The translations under genes and the position numbers were made by a program. The notes beneath the pieces are model-generated. The model was not told the origin of the DNA. It saw only the letters and a list, made by a program, of their open reading frames with translations, and did not search any database. 64,000 nucleotides of DNA from Streptomyces sp. NBC_00353. GTDB lineage: Bacteria > Actinomycetota > Actinomycetes > Streptomycetales > Streptomycetaceae. The stretch lies in contig NZ_CP107985.1 in assembly GCF_036108815.1 (NCBI RefSeq), forward strand, positions 4,526,001 to 4,590,000. The letters run 5' to 3'. This document shows, piece by piece, positions 50,979-60,368 of the stretch; within the stretch, counting starts at the first letter, position 1; the number at the start of each line of letters is the position of its first letter.

Positions 50979-51998
50979 ATGAAGCTTCGCCGCGCGATGG
51001 CGGTGGCCGCAGCCACCGCGGTCATAGCCCCCGCTGCCATCCTGGCCGCCCCGATCGCGTTCGCCGACGACACGGTCCCTGCGACCGAGACGACGTCTGC
51101 AGCGCCCACCGAGCCCGCTCAGACCGAGACGCCGTCCGCCGACGTCACCACCACCGCGCCCGCCGAGAGCACCTCCTCCTCGCCCGCCGAGGAGACCGAG
51201 GAGCCCGCGGGAGAGACGGGCGACCCCGCCGCGGACGCGTCCTCCACTCCCTCCGGGAGCACCACCCCGTCCGGCACACCGTCCGGCTCCGTGACCCCGT
51301 CGGGCACCCCGTCCGAGTCCGAGGACCCGGAGGAGCCGGCGGAGTGCGAGAAGTCCGCCCTGGACATCTCGATCAACGGCCTGCCCGGCAAGATCGCCCG
51401 CGGCAGCGGCTGGCACAAGTTCAAGATGAACGTCTACAACTCGTCGAAGACGACCGTGCACGAGATCGACTACTTCGCGGGCGCCTCCTCCGACAAGGCC
51501 GGCGACGACCTGTTCAAGTCGAAGCAGGTCAGCCTCCAGGCCCTCGACCCGGAGACCAACACGTGGGAGGACCTCAGCGAGGACGGCCGCGCGGTCGGTT
51601 ACGTCGGTCAGTCCGACGAGATCCAGGCCGGTTACGAGGTCGACATCCCGCTCCGCATCAATGTGAAGTCGACCGCCCCGGTCGGCGCCGGTTTCACCCT
51701 CGGCGCCGGTCTGTACGTCGGCGACAAGGACTGCCTGGGCGTCAGCGACGTCGCGTACAAGTTCCAGATCGTGAAGTCCGGCGGCAGCGGCTCGACGCCG
51801 CAGACCGGTGGCTCCGCCCCGGTCCCGTCCGAGTCGCCGGCCTCCAACACGACGGGCAACGTCTCCGGCACGCTCGCCGAGACCGGTTCGTCCTCCGCAG
51901 TGCCGATGTTCGCCCTCGCGGGCGGCGCGGCCGTAGTGCTCGGTGCCGGTGCGATGTTCGTCGTGCGGCGCCGCAGGAACGGTGACGCCGCCGCGTAA
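50979..51998 (+). CDS. Cell-wall-anchored protein with LAETG sortase signal
   Basis: 339 residues. Signal peptide with cleavage near AFA-D at about 29. Residues 30-125 are Ser/Thr/Pro/Glu-rich stalk. A folded beta domain with paired cysteines follows (ECEKSALDISINGLPG ... KDCLGVSDV). The C-terminus has LAETG, a hydrophobic helix and a RRRR tail, so it should be covalently attached by a class E sortase, which recognises LAxTG in Streptomyces. GAGG lies seven bases before the ATG. The ligand or role is unknown. It ends at a strong bidirectional hairpin. Confidence 0.9.
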   Translation: MKLRRAMAVAAATAVIAPAAILAAPIAFADDTVPATETTSAAPTEPAQTETPSADVTTTAPAESTSSSPAEETEEPAGETGDPAADASSTPSGSTTPSGTPSGSVTPSGTPSESEDPEEPAECEKSALDISINGLPGKIARGSGWHKFKMNVYNSSKTTVHEIDYFAGASSDKAGDDLFKSKQVSLQALDPETNTWEDLSEDGRAVGYVGQSDEIQAGYEVDIPLRINVKSTAPVGAGFTLGAGLYVGDKDCLGVSDVAYKFQIVKSGGSGSTPQTGGSAPVPSESPASNTTGNVSGTLAETGSSSAVPMFALAGGAAVVLGAGAMFVVRRRRNGDAAA

Positions 51999-52022
51999 CG
52001 GGCGACATCACCGGTAGGCGTG

Positions 52023-52056
52023 AGGGGCTGCACTCGGAGGGGGGTGCAGCCCCTTT
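52023..52056. terminator. Bidirectional terminator between sortase substrate and GMC gene
   Basis: AGGGGCTGCAC (52023-52033) pairs with GTGCAGCCCCT (52044-52054) and is followed by TT. It lies between converging genes. Confidence 0.85.
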
Positions 52057-52075
52057 CCGCTGCCCTGCTTCTCTC

Positions 52076-53911
52076 CTACTTGTCCGCGCTCTTCTTCGGC
52101 GGGACCGCGGGCAGGCCCAGGAACGGCAGCTTCAGTGCGCCGAAGGCCTCCTTCGGCACCGCCGGCGCCTTCGGTTCGACCGCGGCCAGCCGCTCATACG
52201 CCTCGCCCTGCGCCGGACGCGGGTCCGCCTCGCCCTTGTTGGGCCAGAACGACATGGCCCGCTCCGCCTGCGCGGTGATGGTCAGCGACGGGTTGACGCC
52301 GAGGTTCGCGGAGACCGCCGAGCCGTCGACGACCGAGACGCCCGGGTGCCCGTACAGCCGGTGGTACGGGTCGATGACCCCCTCGTCGGCGCTCGCACCG
52401 ATCGGGCAGCCACCGAGGAAGTGCGCGGTGAGCGGGGTGCCCATGAGTTCCCCGACGTTCGACCCGGCGAACCCGTTGATCTCCTCGGCGAGCAGCGAGG
52501 CGCTGCGCGTGGCCTCCTCGATCTGGGTCGGGTTCGGAGCGCCGTGCCCCTGGCGGGCGGTGAGCAGGCCCTTTCCGATGCCGCCCGGCTTGCGGTACGT
52601 CGTCAGGGAGTTGTCCAGCGACTGCATGACGAGCCCGATGATGGTCCGCTCCGACCAGCGCCGGTTGGAGAGCGACCGCACGGCGAGGGCCGGATGCCTG
52701 GCCATGTTGCCGAGCCAGCCCAGCACCCGGCGGCCGCCGTACGGCACCTGCAGGATCGACATCGCACCCATGGCGTTGGAGCCCTTGCCGTAACGGACCG
52801 GCTCGATGTGGGTGTTCTCGTCGGGGTGGATCGACGAGGTGATGGCGACGCCCTGGGTGAAGTCGGCCTTCGCGGTGCCGTGCTTCCTCCGGTAGCGGCG
52901 GTCGCTGGTCTGCGAGCCGACGAGCGCCTCGGAATTGGTACGGGTCAGCTCACCGAGCCGCGACGACAGCCGGGGCAGCAGTCCCTGGTCCCTCATCGTG
53001 TGGAGCAGGGTCTGGGTGCCGTACGTGCCCGCCGCGACGACCACCTTGCGGGCGCGCAGCAGCGTCGGCTCGCCCTTCCTGCGGCGGTCCGTCGGGACGG
53101 TGGTGACGTGGTAACCGCCCTCCGGGTCGTCCGTGATCGCGACCACGGAGGTCATCGGGTGGATGACCGCTCCGGCCTTCTCGGCGAGGTGGAGGTAGTT
53201 CTCGTTGAGGGTGTTCTTCGCGCCGTGACGGCAGCCCGTCATGCATTCGCCGCACTCGGTGCAGGCCTTGCGGGCGGGCCCCGCGCCGCCGAAGTACGGG
53301 TCGGCGACCGTCTCACCGGGCTTCGCCCTCGCCGTACCGTCGGCGTCCTTGCCGTCGCCGAAGAAGACGCCGACCGGGGCGAGATGGAAGGTGTCGCCGA
53401 CCCCCATGGCCTGCGCGGTCGCCTTCAGATGGACGTCGGACGGGGTCATCGTCGGATTGAGCCGGACTCCGAGCATCCGCTTGGCCTGGTCGTAGTACGG
53501 CGCCAGCTCGTCCTGCCAGTCGGTGATGGAGGCCCACTGCCGGTCCTCGAAGAACGGTGCCGGGGGTACGTACAGCGTGTTCGCGTAGTTGAGCGAGCCG
53601 CCGCCGACACCCGCCCCGGCGAGCACCATCACATTGCCGAGCAGATGCACGCGCTGGATGCCGAAGAGCCCGAGTGCGGGGGCCCACAGGTAGTTCTTGA
53701 TGTCCCAGGAGTTCTTGGGGAGGGTGCCGGGGGTGAAGCGGCGGCCCGCCTCCAGGACCCCGACCCGGTACCCCTTCTCGGTCAGCCGCAGGGCCGACAC
53801 CGCACCGCCGAAGCCCGAGCCGACGACAAGGACGTCGTAGTCGTACGCCGCGTCGTCATCGGTCTCGCCGGCCGGTTCGGCCTGATTCTGGGCAGGGCTG
53901 TCCTGGGACAT
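52076..53911 (-). CDS. GMC-family oxidoreductase (cholesterol-oxidase-like)
   Basis: 611 residues. The FAD-binding fold starts YDVLVVGSGFGGAVSALRL near 25, and the second FAD contact GAGVGGGSLNYAN and C-terminal VVDGSAVSANLGVNPSLTI are present. A cysteine cluster CTECGECMTGCRHGAKNTL near residue 215 reads CxxCxxCxxxC and could bind an iron-sulfur cluster, as in some bacterial GMC relatives. It is similar to ChoD-type proteins, but the sterol specificity is not shown by sequence. It follows the dehydrogenase gene by 48 bases with GAGGAG before its ATG, so both are probably one operon. Confidence 0.88.
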   Translation of the reverse strand: MSQDSPAQNQAEPAGETDDDAAYDYDVLVVGSGFGGAVSALRLTEKGYRVGVLEAGRRFTPGTLPKNSWDIKNYLWAPALGLFGIQRVHLLGNVMVLAGAGVGGGSLNYANTLYVPPAPFFEDRQWASITDWQDELAPYYDQAKRMLGVRLNPTMTPSDVHLKATAQAMGVGDTFHLAPVGVFFGDGKDADGTARAKPGETVADPYFGGAGPARKACTECGECMTGCRHGAKNTLNENYLHLAEKAGAVIHPMTSVVAITDDPEGGYHVTTVPTDRRRKGEPTLLRARKVVVAAGTYGTQTLLHTMRDQGLLPRLSSRLGELTRTNSEALVGSQTSDRRYRRKHGTAKADFTQGVAITSSIHPDENTHIEPVRYGKGSNAMGAMSILQVPYGGRRVLGWLGNMARHPALAVRSLSNRRWSERTIIGLVMQSLDNSLTTYRKPGGIGKGLLTARQGHGAPNPTQIEEATRSASLLAEEINGFAGSNVGELMGTPLTAHFLGGCPIGASADEGVIDPYHRLYGHPGVSVVDGSAVSANLGVNPSLTITAQAERAMSFWPNKGEADPRPAQGEAYERLAAVEPKAPAVPKEAFGALKLPFLGLPAVPPKKSADK

Positions 53912-53959
53912 GGCTCTCCTCGGTACGAAAAGGGCAGAAGGTGCCGCGGTGTTACGGGG

Positions 53960-55585
53960 TCAGCGCAGGCGGAACGCCTTCATCGCCTTCAGGCTGCGGC
54001 TCATGAACGCCGCGTACTTCTCGTCGTCCATCCCGAAGGACGGGGCGAGCGGGATCAGCCTCTGCTGGGCGACGGTCTGGGCCTCGGTGTACTTGAGGAT
54101 GCCCTCGGAGCCGTGCCGCCGGCCGAGACCGGAGTCCTTCATGCCGCCCATCGGGGACTGCACGCTGCCGTACGCGGGGGCGTACCCCTCGTTGATGTTG
54201 ACCGTGCCGGTGCGCAGCCGGGCGGCGACCTGGTGACCGCGCTTGGAGTCCTTGGTCCAGACGCTGGAGTTCAGGCCGTACGGGGTGGCGTTGGCGAGAG
54301 CGATGACCTCGTCCTCGTCGGAGAAGCGGTAGATGGAGACGACCGGGCCGAAGGTCTCCTGGGTGCAGACGGCCATCGGCGCCTCGACGCCGTCGAGGAT
54401 GGTCGGCTCGTAGAACAGCGGACCGATGTCGGGCCGGGCGACACCGCCGGCGACGAGCGTGGCGCCCTTCTCGACGGCCTCCGCGACATGCTGGGTGACG
54501 GTCTCCAGCTGGCGCTCGCCGACGAGCGAACCCATGTCGGCGCCGTACGCGAGGGAGTTGCCGAGCCGCATGGCCTTCGTGCGGGTGGCGAACCGCTCCA
54601 CGAAGTCGTCGGCGACCGACTCGTGGACGTACAGCCGCTCGATGGAGATGCAGAGCTGTCCGGCGGATGAGAAGCAGGCACGGACGGCACCGGCGGCGGC
54701 CTTCTCCACATCGGCGTCCTCGAGTACCAGCATGGCGTTCTTGCCGCCGAGCTCCAGCGAGACACCGACCAGGCGGGCGGCGGCGCCCTGGGCGACCTCG
54801 CGGCCGGTGCGCGTGGAACCGGTGAACGAGACGTAGTCGGCGTGCTTGACGACCTCGGGCCCGACGACCGGTCCGTCACCGAGGACGACCTGGAACACCT
54901 CGGCGGGCAGCCCGGCCTCGATCAGCAGGTCACGGGCCCAGAGCGCGGTCAGCGCGGTCTCCGTGTCGGGCTTCATCACGAGGGCGTTCCCGGAGACGAA
55001 CGCGGGCAGCGCATCGCCGACGGAGAGCTCGAACGGGTAGTTCCACGGCGCGATCTGGCCGATGACACCACGCGGCTGCCGCAGCTCGGTGACCTTGGTC
55101 AGCGTCGGTACGACACCGGTGTGCCGCTTCGGCTTCAGGTACGAGGCCGCCCTGCGCCCGTAGTGCCGGGCGGAGACGGCGACCGCCTGCACCTCCTCGT
55201 GGGCGTGCAGCCGGGCCTTGCCGGTCTCCAGCTGGATGAGGTCGAGGACCTCCGCCTGCCGCTCGAGCACGAGGTCGTGGAAGCGGAGGAGGACGGCGGC
55301 CCTGGTCCGGACGGGGGTGGCGGCCCAGTCGGGCTGGGCGGCGCGGGCCCGCTCGAAGGCGGTCGCGACGTCCTCGGGCGTGGACTCGGGCAGGTCGGCA
55401 AGCTTCTCCCCGGTGAACGGGGTGTGGTTCGCGGTACGGCCGGAGCCGACGACACCTCGGGTCAGCTGGGCGATCACCTCGGGTGTCACCACATCGGCAG
55501 CCGTGCGCACACCCGCGGGGGCGGCGGCCACGGGGTTGGTACCGAGGGGGGCGGCAGAGGCCTGCGAATCCGTCGAGTCCGTCAT
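53960..55585 (-). CDS. gabD2: Succinate-semialdehyde dehydrogenase (GabD2-like)
   Basis: 541 residues of the aldehyde dehydrogenase superfamily. The catalytic cysteine is in SSAGQLCISIERLY, the general base in LELGGKNAML, and PWNYPFELSVGDALPA with FTGSTRTGREVAQ form the NAD(P) site. Sequence and length fit the GabD2 (NADP, succinate semialdehyde to succinate) group, so it can feed the TCA cycle. The N-terminal 40 residues are an Ala-rich extension. The ATG at 55585 was chosen over a start eight codons upstream. Two palindromes lie just upstream. Confidence 0.88.
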   Translation of the reverse strand: MTDSTDSQASAAPLGTNPVAAAPAGVRTAADVVTPEVIAQLTRGVVGSGRTANHTPFTGEKLADLPESTPEDVATAFERARAAQPDWAATPVRTRAAVLLRFHDLVLERQAEVLDLIQLETGKARLHAHEEVQAVAVSARHYGRRAASYLKPKRHTGVVPTLTKVTELRQPRGVIGQIAPWNYPFELSVGDALPAFVSGNALVMKPDTETALTALWARDLLIEAGLPAEVFQVVLGDGPVVGPEVVKHADYVSFTGSTRTGREVAQGAAARLVGVSLELGGKNAMLVLEDADVEKAAAGAVRACFSSAGQLCISIERLYVHESVADDFVERFATRTKAMRLGNSLAYGADMGSLVGERQLETVTQHVAEAVEKGATLVAGGVARPDIGPLFYEPTILDGVEAPMAVCTQETFGPVVSIYRFSDEDEVIALANATPYGLNSSVWTKDSKRGHQVAARLRTGTVNINEGYAPAYGSVQSPMGGMKDSGLGRRHGSEGILKYTEAQTVAQQRLIPLAPSFGMDDEKYAAFMSRSLKAMKAFRLR

Positions 55586-55658
55586 GAGGGCGAGGGTATG
55601 TCCAGCCAACCGCTTTGGGTACCCGTCGGTAATAGGTTTTCACACTCCCCACAAACGA

Positions 55659-55694
55659 GCCAGTGATCACTGGCAACAAAGCCCCTGATCAGGG
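55659..55694 (-). promoter_or_regulatory. Tandem TGATCA-centred palindromes before gabD2
   Basis: GCCAGTGATCACTGGC (55659-55674) is a perfect 16-bp palindrome, and CCCTGATCAGGG (55683-55694) is a perfect 12-bp one. Their centres are 22 bases apart, about two helical turns, 74-110 bases before the dehydrogenase ATG. This suggests a cooperative dimer site for an unidentified regulator. Confidence 0.6.
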
Positions 55695-55732
55695 AGCTAC
55701 TGCGGTTTGTGGCCGGTGGAATCCCGGCGGTC

Positions 55733-57364
55733 TCAGCCGGTGCCGGCCGGTGCGCGCCAGCCGCGCAGCATCGTGTCGAACCGGTCCCGGGTGGTGTCCC
55801 AGTCGTCGGCCGGACCCGTCATGTACAGCGCATACTCCGGGCCGCCCTCCTCGTCGTAGTACATCTGGTCGATCGCGTGGCGCGGGCCCGGGTGGTCCTT
55901 GGACTCGGTCCAGGTGAACTCCCAGAGGGAGCCGGTCCGATCGCGGTAGTCGTTGGAGTGCAGGGTCTTGCGCTCGTACCCGGGCAGCCGCTGGATGAGG
56001 CGTGTCTCCATGTTCAGCATGTGCATGTACGAGTTCTCGAAGTCGGGCTCCGGGTCGACGCTGATCCGGATGTAGTGGTTGCCGTCGTCCGGGGTGTAGT
56101 CGACGTTCTGCCCGTCCGCCCGGCGCTTCCAGCCGTCCGGTACGAGCAGGCTGAACCCCTCGGGGTCGTCCACCCGGTGCCAGCCGTCGGGCACGACCGC
56201 GGTGGACGGTGCGCTCTTCGATGTCTCGGCCGAGGGCCGCGGCGAAGTATTGCTGCCGTGCAGCGAACCGCTCCCGGCGGAGTCCGCCGCCGAGTTGTCG
56301 CCGTACTTCATCGCGGCCAGTCCGGCGCCGCCGCCGACCAGTGCCGCGAGGGCGACGACCAGGATCGCCGTACGCCAACGGCCGCGGCTGCGGCGGGTCA
56401 CCGGAGCCGTGGCGGTGAACTGCGGGACGGCGGCACGTGATTCCGCTCCGGTGCCGTCCGTGCCCATCGAGCGCAGGGCTTCCTCGGACACCCGCTGGGT
56501 CGGGACGTAGGCCTGCGCCGCCCGGGGTTCGCGCCCCTCCATCGCCTGCAGCAGCATCCGCTCCGTCTCGGCCGCCGACGGCCGGTCCGCCGGGTCCTTG
56601 CGGAGCAGTGCGGTGATCACCGGTGCGAGCGCCCCGGCCCGGGCGGGCGGCGGCGGTTCCTCGGTGACGACGGCCTGCATGGTGGAGATCGGGGACGTAC
56701 GACGGAACGGCGAACACCCCTCGACCGCTGTGTAGAGCGTGGCACCGAGGGACCAGAGGTCGGACGCGGGGCCGGGGTCGCCGCCCCGTACCCGCTCGGG
56801 CGCCAGATAGTCGATGGAACCGACCAGTTCACCGGTCCTGGTGATGGTCGAGTCGCCCTCTATCGCGGCGATCCCGAAGTCGGTGAGCAGCACCTGCCCG
56901 TCACGGGCGAGGAGTACGTTGCCGGGCTTCACGTCCCGGTGCAGCACACCGGCGCTGTGCGCGGCGCGCAGGGCGCTCAGGACATGGAGGCCGATCCTGG
57001 CCGCCTCGCGCGGTGCGATCTCGCCGCTCTCCTTGGCGGCGTCGGCAAGTGACGGCCCGTCGACGTACTGCATGACGATCCAGGGCCGGTTGTCGTACTC
57101 GACCACGTCATGGACGGTGACCACGCCGGGGTGGGTGATGCGGGCCGCCGCCCGGGCCTCCTTCTGGGTACGGGCATGCAGCACGACCCGGTCGGCCTCC
57201 GCGACGTACAGCCCGGCGGTCAACTCCTTGACGGCTACCGTGCGGTGCAGCACCTCGTCGTGGGCACGCCAAACCTTGCCCATGCCTCCGCGCCCGAGGA
57301 CTTCACCGAGCCGGTATCTTCCGGCCAGTACCAGCCCCGCGCCCGTTTCCTGTGATCGATCCAC
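55733..57364 (-). CDS. Membrane serine/threonine protein kinase with PsbP-like ectodomain
   Basis: 543 residues from a GTG at 57364. The Hanks-type kinase domain is intact: GRGGMGKVW, K46 in VAVKEL, HRDVKPGN (D144) and DFG at 162-164. A juxtamembrane Ala/Pro-rich stretch, one transmembrane helix at about 331-352 and a Ser/Thr linker follow. The ectodomain (about 385-543) has PEGFSLLVPDGWKRR, LWEFTWTE and a closing DRFDTML. Similar ectodomain patterns occur in the next two genes, so all three may sense related signals. It is the last of three kinase genes on the strand. Confidence 0.92.
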   Translation of the reverse strand: MDRSQETGAGLVLAGRYRLGEVLGRGGMGKVWRAHDEVLHRTVAVKELTAGLYVAEADRVVLHARTQKEARAAARITHPGVVTVHDVVEYDNRPWIVMQYVDGPSLADAAKESGEIAPREAARIGLHVLSALRAAHSAGVLHRDVKPGNVLLARDGQVLLTDFGIAAIEGDSTITRTGELVGSIDYLAPERVRGGDPGPASDLWSLGATLYTAVEGCSPFRRTSPISTMQAVVTEEPPPPARAGALAPVITALLRKDPADRPSAAETERMLLQAMEGREPRAAQAYVPTQRVSEEALRSMGTDGTGAESRAAVPQFTATAPVTRRSRGRWRTAILVVALAALVGGGAGLAAMKYGDNSAADSAGSGSLHGSNTSPRPSAETSKSAPSTAVVPDGWHRVDDPEGFSLLVPDGWKRRADGQNVDYTPDDGNHYIRISVDPEPDFENSYMHMLNMETRLIQRLPGYERKTLHSNDYRDRTGSLWEFTWTESKDHPGPRHAIDQMYYDEEGGPEYALYMTGPADDWDTTRDRFDTMLRGWRAPAGTG

Positions 57365-57491
57365 TTGTCCCCGCCCCGTTTCCTTCGGCTGCCAGGTTAC
57401 GGAGGGGAGGTACGGCCACGGAACCTCGCATCGCTCACGAGACCTCACTGTGATGCTTGTCGCCCGGCCGTCCCGTGTTCCTGCCGACGAT

Positions 57492-60200
57492 TCAGGAAGT
57501 CACGCGGTAGGAGGCGATGGCCTGTTCGTAGATGGCTGTCACCTTGTCGCGCTCGCTGTCCGGACCGAGCACCTGGAGCACGTGGTAGCGGCCGTCGACG
57601 ATCATCGCGAGGTTACGGACGTACACCTCGCGCCCGGTGTCGTCCTGCCAGGTGAACTGGCCCTCCGCCATGGCCTGTCGACCGACGTCGATACGGCGCA
57701 GCCCCGTCGCCGAGGACCAGCTGGAGTCCCGGAAGGGCTGCAACTCCCGCTCCTTGTCGCGCTGGTAGACCAGCGGATCACCGCCGTGGGCCCGCACGGT
57801 GTCGCGCCCCGGCACGACCAGCAGACTGAACCCGTCGCTGCCGTACCGTATCTGCCGGTCCGCGTTGGCGGGGCTGCGCTGCCAGCCCTTCAGCACACCG
57901 ACCTCGAAGCCCTCCTCGTCCTTGCGCAGGGTGTATCCGGGGGCGAGCGCGACAGCGGAGCGGCTGGTCTGCGGCTTCTGGGTGCCGGGCGACGGCGACG
58001 ACCGGGGCGGCTGCGACGGCGGCTTCCCGTCGGACGTGCCGGGGGCGCCGGTGTCCGTGGCGGCCGGGGCCGATCCCTTCGAGTCGGATCCGGTGCCGGC
58101 CTTGGGCATGAACATCACGGCGTACGCGATGGCCGCGGCCAGGGCCAGCAGAATCAGCACGAGCAGCAGCCGCCCGAGCCGCCGCGGCGCACGGCCGTCA
58201 CCCTGCTGCGGACGGGGCGGGGTGCGCAACGCCCTGGGCCCCTTGGGCTCACGCGGAGCCCTGGGCGCTCTCTCCACCCGTGACCGCTCATACCGGTCGG
58301 GCCTCTCCCTCGTCTGGCGGTGGCGGCCGTGCGCCGAGGCACTGCCCAGCCGGCCGCGGCGCTTACGGACCAGCTCGCCCCGGCGGCGTACGACGGGCAG
58401 CCGGGTGTCGTCGACGGACGGCAGGGGCACGACATCGAGACCGGCCTCGGGCTCGGGCGCCGACCGTACGAGAGAGCGCAGCCAGCCGCGCAGCTCCTCG
58501 AAGTCCGGCCGCTCGGTGGGGTCCTGGCGCAGCAGCGACTCGACGACGGGGCGCAGCGGACCGCACTCCTCGGCGAAGGCGGGCGGCTCGCCGCAGACCA
58601 TCTGGACGAGCTCGGCCGCGTTCTCCTCGGGGTACGGGGCATGGCCCTGGACGGCTCGGTAGAGCAGGGCGCCGAGCGCCCAGAGGTCGGTGGCCGGGCC
58701 GATGGGCGGCGCCAGCTGCCAGTTCTCGTGGACCGGTCCGGCCTGCTCGGGCGCCCAGCGCTCGGTGACGGCACCGACGACGGCGATCCGGGTCTGCCGG
58801 GCGCGCTCGGCGGCCAGGGTGGTGGCGGGGCCGCGGTAGGCGGAACTCCCACGGTCACCGGCGACGATGTCGTCCCAGCGGCCGGAGGCGGCCTTCCGCG
58901 GTTGCTGATGCCCGCGTTCCGCTGCGGAGGTGGTGCCGTGGCGTCGGGCGTCGGCGCGCAGAGCGTCTTCGTTGGAGCCCCCGGCCGGAACGGGGCGCCC
59001 GAAGTCGGCGCCGTCGCCCCAGGTGCCGGTCAGGTGCATCCGCCGGCCGGGCGGCCCCTTCCCACGGTGACCGCCGTTGCCGTCGTCGCCCCCGTCGCTG
59101 CCGTACGGGACGCCGTACTCGTTGTCGTCCTCCTCGTCGCCCTCGTCGTCGTACGGGTCGTCGGCGGTGGGGCCCCAGCCGCCCGTCGGCTGCACCCGGC
59201 CGGTGTCGGGCCGTCCGGGGCGCTGGACGGGAAGGATGCCGCTCTCCTCCGCTTCCGCCGGCTCACTCGTCCCGGCCTGTCGCCGGTCCTCGCTGACACG
59301 TGCGGCGGCGCGCGTGCCCGCCCGGTAGGCAGCGATGGCTCCGGCCCGTGCGGCCCGCAACTCCGCGGCGCTGCCCGCACCGTGAACGTCGGGGTTCGGC
59401 GGCCGTCGTACGGCTTCCAGCTCACCGGCGGGGTGGCGCGAGGCCGGCAGCCCGACCGGATCGGCGGACTCGACCGGATCATCGATGGCCTCGCCCGGCC
59501 CGGCGATCCCGACCGGCCCGGCGGGCGGCAGCGACGCGGTGGGCGGAACGTACGGACCGGTCGGGCCCGACTCGACCGCGGGCCGCCCGTACGCGTCCTC
59601 GTCGTCGGGCTGCGGCGTCGGCACGTACCCGCACAGTGCCTCCTCCGCCGCCCCGGCCGCCAGACCGGTCAGCACGACGCGTCCGTCGTCGCAGATCAGC
59701 ACCGTACGGACGGTGATGTTCCGGTGGGTCCAGCCGTGCGCGTGCAGCACCCGCAGGGCCATCAGCACATCGGAGCCGATTTCGGCGGCCCGGTACGGAT
59801 TCAGCGGCCGCTCGGCGAGCAGCGCGGCCAGCGGGCGGGCCGCGACCAGTTCACTCACGATCCAGAGGGACCCGTCCTCGGCGAACACATCGAAGACCTG
59901 GTCGAGCCTCGGATGGTCGGGCACCTGGGCGGCGGCCTGCGCGGCCTCGATCGCGCGCCGGACCGCGGGGTCCGTGGACCGGCGCACCGCCCGCCCGGTG
60001 GTCCGCCGGGCCGCCGAGGGCAGCCCGTCGGCGTCGAGCACCTCGGCTTCGACGACCTCCGGCAACGGCAGCTGACGCACCAGGACTTCCTGGCCGCTGG
60101 CCGTGTCGAACGCCCGGGTCTCGACCAGTTCGTACTCGTCCGAAGGGGGCAGCGGCAGGCGGTAGCGGTCGGCAAGCACCCGACCCGCATAATCGTCCAC
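57492..60200 (-). CDS. Membrane pseudokinase with related ectodomain
   Basis: 902 residues from a GTG at 60200, four bases after GGGGAGG; an ATG at 60266 is less likely. The kinase fold is recognisable (LWIVSELVAARPLAALL, LRVLHAHGWTHRN), but key residues are lost. The catalytic loop reads HRN at 159-161 instead of HRD, the VAxK lysine is R42, and the DFG position reads TGL (178-180). It is therefore probably catalytically dead. A long disordered stretch and a second helical region with WALGALLYRA follow, then a basic stretch, one transmembrane helix and an ectodomain with EGFEVGVLKGWQRSP. It may regulate the adjacent kinases (inference). Confidence 0.85.
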   Translation of the reverse strand: MDDYAGRVLADRYRLPLPPSDEYELVETRAFDTASGQEVLVRQLPLPEVVEAEVLDADGLPSAARRTTGRAVRRSTDPAVRRAIEAAQAAAQVPDHPRLDQVFDVFAEDGSLWIVSELVAARPLAALLAERPLNPYRAAEIGSDVLMALRVLHAHGWTHRNITVRTVLICDDGRVVLTGLAAGAAEEALCGYVPTPQPDDEDAYGRPAVESGPTGPYVPPTASLPPAGPVGIAGPGEAIDDPVESADPVGLPASRHPAGELEAVRRPPNPDVHGAGSAAELRAARAGAIAAYRAGTRAAARVSEDRRQAGTSEPAEAEESGILPVQRPGRPDTGRVQPTGGWGPTADDPYDDEGDEEDDNEYGVPYGSDGGDDGNGGHRGKGPPGRRMHLTGTWGDGADFGRPVPAGGSNEDALRADARRHGTTSAAERGHQQPRKAASGRWDDIVAGDRGSSAYRGPATTLAAERARQTRIAVVGAVTERWAPEQAGPVHENWQLAPPIGPATDLWALGALLYRAVQGHAPYPEENAAELVQMVCGEPPAFAEECGPLRPVVESLLRQDPTERPDFEELRGWLRSLVRSAPEPEAGLDVVPLPSVDDTRLPVVRRRGELVRKRRGRLGSASAHGRHRQTRERPDRYERSRVERAPRAPREPKGPRALRTPPRPQQGDGRAPRRLGRLLLVLILLALAAAIAYAVMFMPKAGTGSDSKGSAPAATDTGAPGTSDGKPPSQPPRSSPSPGTQKPQTSRSAVALAPGYTLRKDEEGFEVGVLKGWQRSPANADRQIRYGSDGFSLLVVPGRDTVRAHGGDPLVYQRDKERELQPFRDSSWSSATGLRRIDVGRQAMAEGQFTWQDDTGREVYVRNLAMIVDGRYHVLQVLGPDSERDKVTAIYEQAIASYRVTS

Positions 60201-60368
60201 GACGCCTCCCCAGAGCGCGCTGTCCCCCGGCCACGAACCCCGTACCAACCCGTCAATTGCGGTCACTTACCGTGCAATTGACCTATGCATTCGGCTGCGT
60301 ACGGTTCTCAAGCTCTCACAATACGTGGCAAGTGCCGGCCGTGCGGCAGGGTCGCCGCAACCCGACGC

